From: DATKZB01 sp035528235
GTDB taxonomy: Bacteria; Planctomycetota; Phycisphaerae; FEN-1346
Assembly: GCA_035528235.1 (NCBI GenBank)
Contig: DATKZB010000370.1
Span: 1 to 6,371 of the forward strand
Direction of reading: 5' to 3'
Length of the DNA stretch: 6,371 bases
Shown here: positions 1 to 4,530 of the stretch, one piece after another
Numbering within the stretch: position 1 is the stretch's first letter
Layout of the letters: each line of letters begins with the position of its first letter
Translations under genes and position numbers: made by a program
The notes under the pieces: generated by a model
Database searches by the model: none
The model's input: the letters and a program-made list of their open reading frames with translations, nothing else
What the model was told of the DNA's origin: nothing

Positions 1-32
1 GACCCGCCGCGCAAACACGCAAAGTTAAACCG

Positions 33-758
33 CTATGGCGCCGCCTGTCGGCTACCGCGCATCCGCAGCAGGCCGCGCTGCGTCTCGACGTGCTCCAGGC
101 GGATGCACTTGCGGCCCTTGCCCAGAGGAATCGGCTTGCCATCGAGACCGTCGAGGATGGCTCGCCACAACCCCAGGTCCTTCTCGTCGGCGCCCTCGGC
201 CTGGCGGCGGTCCAGCGATGCCGCGATGGCCCGACGGGCGTAGTCCAGGACGCCGCTGGGCAGCGGCAGGCAGCCGACGTCGGTCCCGAGCGGCTGAACG
301 CACAGCCGCCCCTGGGCATCGGCCGACAGGCCCAGGTACTGCGAGACGACGGCGCTCGTGAAGCCCTCGCCCACCCGGGTGGCCACCACCAGGGCGCCGG
401 GCTCGAAGGCGACCCGCAGGCGGGCCAGCACGGGGGGGACGACCTCGCCGGCGGCCGCCTCGTCGGCCAGGAACCGCGCGATCCGCGCGTTGACCATCTC
501 CTCGGTCACATCGAGGTCGAGCGACGTGCCGCCGCTCTTGTCGAGCAGCACGTTGCCGACCCGGTTGACGACCCGCTCGTTGAATTGGGCCACCGCCGCC
601 GGGACCGGCCCCGTGTCCCGGGTGCGGCGATACACGTCGGGCGTGGCCTTGACGAGGACGAGGGCGACCAGCACGACGGCCCCCGCGGCAACCAGCAGCG
701 CGGTCGCGCTGATCATCGAGAGGCCCATCAGCCGGCGTTTCGCGGGGCGCTCGGTCAT
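33..758 (-). CDS. Membrane-anchored protein of unknown function (241 aa)
   Basis: I do not recognise the family. The N-terminus has a basic stretch (K8, R9, R10), then one hydrophobic segment at about residues 15-37 rich in A, V and L. This fits an uncleaved signal anchor with a periplasmic or extracytoplasmic domain of about 200 residues. No lipobox cysteine follows the segment. The soluble part is mixed alpha/beta in appearance, with segments such as LDLDVTEEMVNARIARFL and LRVAFEPGALVVATRVGEG. These loosely recall lipid-binding or LptC/AsmA-like surface proteins, but that is only an impression. The start at 758 is preceded by no clear Shine-Dalgarno sequence; internal ATG codons at M11 or M15 are alternatives, but would remove the basic residues before the membrane span. 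It is divergent from rnc across a 130-base region. The coding call rests on a long uninterrupted frame with a coherent anchor plus domain; the other frames here are low-complexity R/G/P-rich shadows. Confidence 0.72.
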   Translation of the reverse strand: MTERPAKRRLMGLSMISATALLVAAGAVVLVALVLVKATPDVYRRTRDTGPVPAAVAQFNERVVNRVGNVLLDKSGGTSLDLDVTEEMVNARIARFLADEAAAGEVVPPVLARLRVAFEPGALVVATRVGEGFTSAVVSQYLGLSADAQGRLCVQPLGTDVGCLPLPSGVLDYARRAIAASLDRRQAEGADEKDLGLWRAILDGLDGKPIPLGKGRKCIRLEHVETQRGLLRMRGSRQAAP

Positions 759-790
759 GGCCGGTCAAGTGTCGGGCGGCCGCGCGGAAG

Positions 791-812
791 GGTCAAGCCT
801 TTTCGATTGACC
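791..812. promoter_or_regulatory. Inverted repeat GGTCAA-N10-TTGACC in divergent region
   Basis: GGTCAA (791-796) and TTGACC (807-812) form a perfect 6-bp inverted repeat with a 10-base spacer, and the right half is the -35 hexamer proposed for rnc. A third copy, GGTCAA, lies at 763-768, next to the start codon of the minus-strand gene. The repeat could be an operator shared by the divergent genes. Short repeats in a GC-rich background can arise by chance, so the function is inferred. Confidence 0.3.
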
Positions 813-834
813 GCCTGCCACGGAGGCCTAAGAT
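807..834 (+). promoter_or_regulatory. Candidate sigma70-type promoter for rnc
   Basis: TTGACC (807-812, 5 of 6 to the -35 consensus) and TAAGAT (829-834, 4 of 6 to the -10 consensus) are 16 bases apart. Transcription would start near 841, giving a leader of about 50 bases before the preferred rnc start. It stands out because the surrounding sequence is GC-rich. Confidence 0.45.
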
Positions 835-840
835 AGGGAG

Positions 841-880
841 CGACCGCTTCGGTCTTGGGGTCGGTCTTCTAGAGAAGGAG
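841..880 (+). promoter_or_regulatory. rnc 5' leader with possible small hairpins and SD site
   Basis: GACCG (842-846) can pair with either CGGTC at 850-854 or CGGTC at 862-866; the sequence CGGTCTT is repeated at 850-856 and 862-868. CTTC (866-869) can pair with GAAG (874-877) across a TAGA loop, which would cover part of the Shine-Dalgarno sequence AAGGAG (875-880). The stems are short. The SD itself is strong and decides the start choice for rnc. Confidence 0.35.
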
Positions 881-890
881 TGTGTCGGCG

Positions 891-1622
891 GTGAGCCACC
901 CGGGTTCCCTCGAAGCCGTTCAGGAAGTACTCGCCTACCGTTTCAAGGACATGGGCCTGCTGGAGAGTTCGCTGACGCATGCCAGCGTGGCCGAGCACCG
1001 GCTGGCGTCGAACGAGCGGCTGGAGTTTCTGGGCGACGCCATTCTGGGCATGGTCATCTGCGAGGAACTCTACAGCCGGTTCCCGGAGTTCCTGGAGGGC
1101 GAACTGACGCGCATCAAGAGCGTCGTCGTCAGCCGCGAGACCTGCGCCCACGTGGCCGACGGGCTCAGTCTGGTCCAGCACCTGAACCTCGGCAAGGGCA
1201 TCATGGAATCGCCGAACCTGCCGGCGAGCCTGGCGGCGTGCGCGTACGAGGCCATCGTCGGCGCCATCTACCTGGACGGCGGCCTGGAGGAGGCCAAGCG
1301 GTTCATCCTGGCCCACATGACCGAGGAGATCGACCACGTCATGGCGGGCGAGTACCAGTTGAACTACAAGTCGCTCCTCCAGCAACACGCCCAGCACGAC
1401 CTCGGCGCCACGCCCAGTTACGACGTGCTCGACGAAAAAGGGCCCGACCACGCCAAGGCCTTCGAGGTGGCCGTCGTCATCCGCGGACGCCGGTACCCCA
1501 GCGCCTGGGGCCCCAGCAAGAAGTCCGCCGAGCAGCTGGCCGCCATGGAGGCCCTGAGGGTCCTGGGGCGCCTCGAAGAAGAGACCATCCCCATCGAGGG
1601 CGACCCGCCGCCCGGAGAGTAG
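891..1622 (+). CDS. rnc: Ribonuclease III
   Basis: Endoribonuclease that cuts double-stranded RNA in rRNA precursors and structured mRNAs; cytoplasmic, acts as a dimer. The 243-aa length fits the bacterial family. The N-terminal catalytic domain carries the family signature NERLEFLGDAILG at about residues 41-53, with E42, E45 and D49 matching E. coli E38, E41 and D45. EGELTRIKS follows at about 69-77 (E69 matches E65), then YEAIVGAIYLDGG at about 119-131 (E120 matches the key E117). The C-terminal double-stranded RNA-binding domain spans about 158-230, with NYKSLLQQHAQ, AFEVAVVIRGRRY and the KKSAEQLAAMEAL helix. One oddity: the residue aligned with metal-binding D114 is C117. Start choice: the frame is open to GTG 882, but AAGGAG (875-880) is only 1 base from it and 10 bases from GTG 891, so I prefer 891 (882 would add 3 residues). 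The gene appears monocistronic, converging on the 1812-1988 gene. Confidence 0.95.
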   Translation: MSHPGSLEAVQEVLAYRFKDMGLLESSLTHASVAEHRLASNERLEFLGDAILGMVICEELYSRFPEFLEGELTRIKSVVVSRETCAHVADGLSLVQHLNLGKGIMESPNLPASLAACAYEAIVGAIYLDGGLEEAKRFILAHMTEEIDHVMAGEYQLNYKSLLQQHAQHDLGATPSYDVLDEKGPDHAKAFEVAVVIRGRRYPSAWGPSKKSAEQLAAMEALRVLGRLEEETIPIEGDPPPGE

Positions 1623-1683
1623 CGTAAAGTCGCGGCGGCCTAGTGCTACTTTGTCAACTTGGCCTGGGCCCCCTGGGCGCCCG

Positions 1684-1709
1684 CGCGGTGGCCTTCCCAG
1701 GCCACCGCG
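1684..1709 (+). repeat. Palindromic hairpin, copy 1 (TCCC loop)
   Basis: Perfect 11-bp stem CGCGGTGGCCT / AGGCCACCGCG with loop TCCC (1695-1698). Compared with copies 2 and 3, the sixth stem pair is T-A rather than C-G, with both sides changed together. No T-run follows, so it is not a classic intrinsic terminator. Confidence 0.75.
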
Positions 1710-1730
1710 AGTTGGCGCAGGGCAACCTGT

Positions 1731-1756
1731 CGCGGCGGCCTGGGAAGGCCGCCGCG
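1731..1756 (-). repeat. Palindromic hairpin, copy 2 (inverted, GGGA loop)
   Basis: Stem CGCGGCGGCCT / AGGCCGCCGCG with loop GGGA (1742-1745). It is the reverse complement of the copy-1 type apart from one stem pair, so copies 1 and 2 form an inverted pair 21 bases apart. In one transcript the two could instead pair with each other over about 26 bases. Confidence 0.75.
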
Positions 1757-1811
1757 CGGAACGTGTGTCGGACCGCTTGGTGGCACTCAGTCAACTTGGC
1801 CGCCGCGCGGG

Positions 1812-1988
1812 TCAGCCGTCTCCCGGGGCCGATTCGTCCACCTCCTCCGTCTCCTCGCGGCGCCGTCGGGCCCGGTCGTAGGCGCCGCCCTTGTCGGGCT
1901 TCTTGGTCCGCTCGACCTGGCCGGGCGACCAGCGGCGGCGCGGGAACTTCGGGGGCTTCGGCTTCGACCGGTCGTCGCGTTTCGCCAT
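1812..1988 (-). CDS. Small, highly charged basic protein (58 aa), unknown function
   Basis: The ATG at 1988 lies 2 bases after the stop codon of the upstream enolase-superfamily gene. A GGAG sits 8 bases before it, inside the end of that gene, so translational coupling is likely. The protein begins MAKRDDRSKPKPPKFPRRRW, continues with SPGQVERTKKPDKGGAYDR, then a run of arginines, and ends in an acidic tail (EETEEVDESAPGDG). It has no signal peptide or membrane segment. A basic body with aromatic W20 and Y37 and an acidic tail would suit a nucleic-acid- or ribosome-associated protein, but that is inference. The same frame is open far upstream as an R/G/A-rich shadow of the enzyme gene; the SD and start position support only the short version. 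It ends 4 bases before the repeat block. Confidence 0.68.
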   Translation of the reverse strand: MAKRDDRSKPKPPKFPRRRWSPGQVERTKKPDKGGAYDRARRRREETEEVDESAPGDG

Positions 1989-1990
1989 CG

Positions 1991-3154
1991 TCAGTACTCC
2001 AGGTGCAGGACGTGGCGCGCCACGCTCCGGACTTTGCGCATCGACACGTGCACCCCCAGACCGGGGCCCGTCATGGCCCGGACGAACCCGCCGTAACCGA
2101 ACGAGAGCCGCTCGCGCGTCACGTCGGACCCCAGGAGCAGCCGGCCGTACGACCCCTCGGAGAACCGTGCGCGGCGGCCCACCAGTTCCAGGAAGATTCG
2201 CCCGGCCGCCGACAGGACGCCCGTCTCGCCGACCATGCACCCGAGTTGGAAGTCCAGTCCCAGCCGATGTGCCAGCGCCGCCAGGTGCAGACTCTGGACC
2301 AGGCCGCCGTTCTTCGAGACGCGGATGTTGAAGAGGTCCACGCACCCGCCGGCCACGAGCCGCTCGGCCTCGGCTGCGGTCAGGAGCGACTCGTCGAGCA
2401 TGATGGGGACGCTGGTGCGGCGGCGGAGATCGGCCAGGGCCGCCTCGTTGCCCTTGGCCAGGGGCTGCTCGACGGCGACGACACGCCACCGCGCCAGGCC
2501 GGCGGCCTGGCGCACGGCCTCCTCGAGGTCCCAGGCCCCGTTGGCGTCGACGCGCAGGGTGCGGCGCGTGGGCCCGCGGCGGCGGCGCAGACCGCGGCCC
2601 AACTGGCGGCCGACCTCGGCCAGGTTGGCCTCGTCCTGGTTGGCGTCGGCCCCGACCTTGAGTTTGTAGTCGCGGAACTGGAGCAGCCGCATCAGCCGCA
2701 GGTTCCGCCGCGTCTTCTCGACCGGCCCGGCCGACAGCACCGCGCTGACGCGCCGAAGCAGCCGGTGCGGCTTGAGGCCGAACGTGCCCGCCAGCATGTC
2801 GGCCACGCGCTGCCGCCGCGAGCGGCCAAGCGCGTCGAGGTACGCCAGTTCGCACGCGCACCACGCCGCGTTGTGCACGATGCCGTCCGACTCGATGGGC
2901 ACCGTCGCCAGGGGCGCGTCGGCGGCCAGGCGGGAGGCGTAATCGGACCGGATGACCGCGACGGCGGTGGCCAGGGTCTCGCCGGTCACGTAATCGCGCG
3001 GGATGCCCTCGCCCCAGCCGACGGCCCCGCCGTCCAGCGCCAAGCGCACCAGCAGGCCCGTGCTGGAGGCCCGGCCGGCCCGGGCGTGCTCGAACCGGAT
3101 CCGCATCGGGATGTCGTACGTCCAGGCGTCGAGCGTTTTCGGTCGTGGGGGCAT
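1991..3154 (-). CDS. Enolase-superfamily enzyme, MR/MLE type (possible dipeptide epimerase, cycloisomerase or OSBS-like)
   Basis: A 387-aa cytoplasmic enzyme with the mandelate racemase/muconate lactonizing enzyme layout. The N-terminal capping domain is about residues 1-125 (VGWGEGIPRDYVTGET at 45-60). The barrel carries the catalytic set: K164 and K166 in YKLKVG, metal ligands D203 (RVDAN), E229 (AVEQP) and D254 (IMLDES), and K281 in NIRVSKNGG. A GCMVGETG motif lies at 305-312. Two opposed lysines define the MLE subgroup, which abstracts a proton alpha to a carboxylate; members include cycloisomerases, o-succinylbenzoate synthases, N-acylamino acid racemases and dipeptide epimerases. The substrate cannot be read from the motifs. 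An arginine-rich stretch (188-198) before the first metal ligand looks like a small insertion. The ATG at 3154 has a plausible promoter upstream but no strong SD. It is first in an operon with the 58-aa gene. No menaquinone or peptidoglycan recycling genes are nearby to narrow its role. Confidence 0.88.
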   Translation of the reverse strand: MPPRPKTLDAWTYDIPMRIRFEHARAGRASSTGLLVRLALDGGAVGWGEGIPRDYVTGETLATAVAVIRSDYASRLAADAPLATVPIESDGIVHNAAWCACELAYLDALGRSRRQRVADMLAGTFGLKPHRLLRRVSAVLSAGPVEKTRRNLRLMRLLQFRDYKLKVGADANQDEANLAEVGRQLGRGLRRRRGPTRRTLRVDANGAWDLEEAVRQAAGLARWRVVAVEQPLAKGNEAALADLRRRTSVPIMLDESLLTAAEAERLVAGGCVDLFNIRVSKNGGLVQSLHLAALAHRLGLDFQLGCMVGETGVLSAAGRIFLELVGRRARFSEGSYGRLLLGSDVTRERLSFGYGGFVRAMTGPGLGVHVSMRKVRSVARHVLHLEY

Positions 3155-3183
3155 GGTTGGCCCGGCCTTTGCCGGTTCCCGTA

Positions 3184-3212
3184 ATTATCGTGCCTGCGCG
3201 GCCGGCGGTCTA
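3184..3212 (-). promoter_or_regulatory. Candidate promoter for the enolase-superfamily operon
   Basis: Read on the minus strand: TAGACC (3212-3207, 4 of 6 to -35), a 17-base spacer, then GATAAT (3189-3184, 5 of 6 to -10). Transcription would begin near 3177, about 22 bases before the ATG. The leader contains a CCGGC/GCCGG hairpin with a CTTT loop on the plus strand (3162-3175). Confidence 0.45.
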
Positions 3213-3221
3213 CCGTTTTCG

Positions 3222-3251
3222 TTTACACGGGCGGCGCGGCGCTGGTAGACT
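3222..3251 (+). promoter_or_regulatory. Candidate extended -10 promoter for the ABC ATPase gene
   Basis: TTTACA (3222-3227, 5 of 6 to -35), an 18-base spacer, then TAGACT (3246-3251, 4 of 6 to -10), preceded by TGG (3243-3245), which fits an extended -10. The start site would fall near 3258, leaving a leader of only about 15 bases that holds the SD GGAGGG (3260-3265). Confidence 0.45.
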
Positions 3252-3272
3252 CGTCGGGTGGAGGGTGTGCCG

Positions 3273-4370
3273 ATGATGCCGCTGCGCGTGGAACACATCA
3301 CGAAACGGTTCGGCCCCGTGGTGGCCGTGGACGACGTCTCGCTCCGGGTCGAGCCGGGCGAACTGTTTTTTCTGCTGGGCCCGTCGGGTTGCGGCAAGAC
3401 GACGCTGTTGCGGATCATCGCCGGGTTCTACGAGCCGGACGCCGGGCACGTGTTCTTCGGCGACGCGGACGTCACGTCGCGTCCGCCGCACCGGCGCCGT
3501 TGCGGCATGGTGTTCCAGAACTACGCCCTCTGGCCGCACATGACGGTTCTGGAGAACGTGGCGTTCGGCCTGGCGGTGCGCGGCATCGGGCGGGCCGAAC
3601 GGCGGCGGCAGGCGCTGGCGGTGCTCGACGCCGTTCAGATGGCTGAGTACGCCCGCCGCAAGCCCACCCAACTCTCGGGCGGCCAGCAGCAGCGGGTGGC
3701 GCTGGCGCGGGCCCTGGCCATCGAGCCCGACTTCCTCCTGCTGGACGAGCCGCTCTCGAACCTCGACGCCAAACTCCGACTCCAGATGCGGATCGAAATC
3801 CGCCGCACCCAGCAGGCCACACGCGTCACCAGCGTCTACGTCACGCACGACCAGGACGAGGCCCTCTCGATGGCCGACCGCCTGGCCGTCGTCCGCGACG
3901 GGCGGGTCGTGGCCCTGGGCGTGCCGCGCGACCTGTACCTCGACCCGCCCACGGCGTGGGTGGCCGGGTTCCTGGGGGCGACCAACCTGATGGAGGGCAA
4001 CCTCGGGGCCCGCGACGGCCCGGCCGCCCAGGTCGTCACCCCCTTCGGCGACGTGCGGGTCGATCGGGCGCCGGACGACGCCCGCGTCGGCGACCCGATA
4101 ACGATGAGCGTGCGGCCGGAGTCGGTGCGGCTGCTGCCCGCGTCGGGCGACGCGCCGCGGGGGAACGTCTTCGACGTGGAGGTGCTCTCGCGCACGTTCC
4201 AGGGCGAGACGGAACAGGCGCGCGTGCGGCTGGGTCCGCACGAGGTCATTGTTTCGGACCGGCCGACCGACCTGCCGCCGGTCGAGCCGGGCGGGCGGGC
4301 CAGGCTGTTCATCCCGCCCGACGCGATTCGGGCCTACCGGCGCGAGCCGGCGGCGGTACCGGCCGGGTAG
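3273..4370 (+). CDS. ABC importer ATP-binding protein (Fe3+/spermidine-putrescine/sugar type)
   Basis: Nucleotide-binding subunit that powers a binding-protein-dependent importer on the cytoplasmic side of the membrane. All ATPase motifs are present (365-aa numbering): Walker A GPSGCGKTT (36-44), Q-loop Q82, signature LSGGQQQR (134-141), Walker B FLLLDEP (154-160), D-loop SNLD (162-165) and H-loop H192 in VTHDQDEAL. A TOBE-type C-terminal regulatory domain follows from about residue 236, with GATNLMEGN and MSVRPESVRL. The overall form matches PotA/FbpC/MalK-like subunits; sequence alone does not fix the substrate. The frame is open from GTG 3258, but that codon is just upstream of the SD GGAGGG (3260-3265), which lies 7 bases before ATG 3273, so 3273 is chosen (ATG 3276 is also possible). 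The binding-protein gene follows 160 bases downstream on the same strand; no permease gene is seen. Confidence 0.93.
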   Translation: MMPLRVEHITKRFGPVVAVDDVSLRVEPGELFFLLGPSGCGKTTLLRIIAGFYEPDAGHVFFGDADVTSRPPHRRRCGMVFQNYALWPHMTVLENVAFGLAVRGIGRAERRRQALAVLDAVQMAEYARRKPTQLSGGQQQRVALARALAIEPDFLLLDEPLSNLDAKLRLQMRIEIRRTQQATRVTSVYVTHDQDEALSMADRLAVVRDGRVVALGVPRDLYLDPPTAWVAGFLGATNLMEGNLGARDGPAAQVVTPFGDVRVDRAPDDARVGDPITMSVRPESVRLLPASGDAPRGNVFDVEVLSRTFQGETEQARVRLGPHEVIVSDRPTDLPPVEPGGRARLFIPPDAIRAYRREPAAVPAG

Positions 4371-4390
4371 TCCCGCAACGCGTCTTGTCG

Positions 4391-4416
4391 CGCGGCGGCC
4401 TTCCCAGGCCGCCGCG
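4391..4416 (+). repeat. Palindromic hairpin, copy 3 (TCCC loop)
   Basis: Perfect 11-bp stem CGCGGCGGCCT / AGGCCGCCGCG with loop TCCC (4402-4405). It has the same sequence as the reverse complement of copy 2. It lies 20 bases after the stop of the ATPase gene. Confidence 0.75.
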
Positions 4417-4435
4417 ATCGGGCCTGAAGCGTGCT

Positions 4436-4461
4436 CCTGGCGGCCTAGGAAGGCCGCCAGG
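4436..4461 (-). repeat. Palindromic hairpin, copy 4 (inverted, AGGA loop)
   Basis: Perfect 11-bp stem CCTGGCGGCCT / AGGCCGCCAGG with loop AGGA (4447-4450). Relative to copy 3, the second and third stem pairs are changed on both sides, keeping the pairing. It forms an inverted pair with copy 3 across 19 bases, the same arrangement as copies 1 and 2. Its position between two transporter genes could lower readthrough or protect the upstream transcript. Confidence 0.72.
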
Positions 4462-4530
4462 CGGGATGAAGTGGCGAAGCAGCGTTGTAGGACTAGCGGC
4501 CGGGCGGCGCTAAAGGCAAGGAGGTATGGT

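Larger units (their letters stand above)
1631..1807. repeat. Composite palindromic element between convergent genes
   Basis: A non-coding block between the rnc stop and the end of the small minus-strand gene. It is bounded by complementary arms CGCGGCGGCC (1631-1640) and GGCCGCCGCG (1798-1807), and encloses two hairpins (1684-1709 and 1731-1756). An imperfect 22-base direct repeat lies at 1643-1664 and 1780-1801 (18 of 22 identical by hand, including GTCAACTTGGCC). The outer arms have the same sequence as the hairpin stems, so they may be half copies of the same repeat. It looks like a REP/BIME-type cluster or a small MITE-like element, and may also act as a two-way terminator for the convergent genes. 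Confidence 0.6.

Noticed and set aside
882..890. GTG 882 as the rnc start
   Set aside because: The SD AAGGAG ends at 880, only 1 base before it; GTG 891 at 10 bases is better. The difference is 3 residues and not certain.
1684..1756. Classic intrinsic terminators at the hairpins
   Set aside because: None is followed by a T-run, and the paired opposite orientation with covariation fits a REP-type element better, though termination without a T-run remains possible.
1643..3184. 513-codon plus-strand open frame across the enolase-superfamily gene
   Set aside because: It is antisense to a gene with all catalytic motifs in order, is low in recognisable motifs, begins inside the repeat block and has no SD. 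Long shadow frames are common at this GC content.
1631..4461. CRISPR-like reading of the repeated palindromes
   Set aside because: Only two repeats occur per site, in opposite orientation, with no regular spacer series and no cas genes.
4249..4530. N-terminal extension of the binding protein to 4249
   Set aside because: It overlaps the ATPase gene end and the hairpins. The perfect SD and the lipoprotein signal place the start at GTG 4531.
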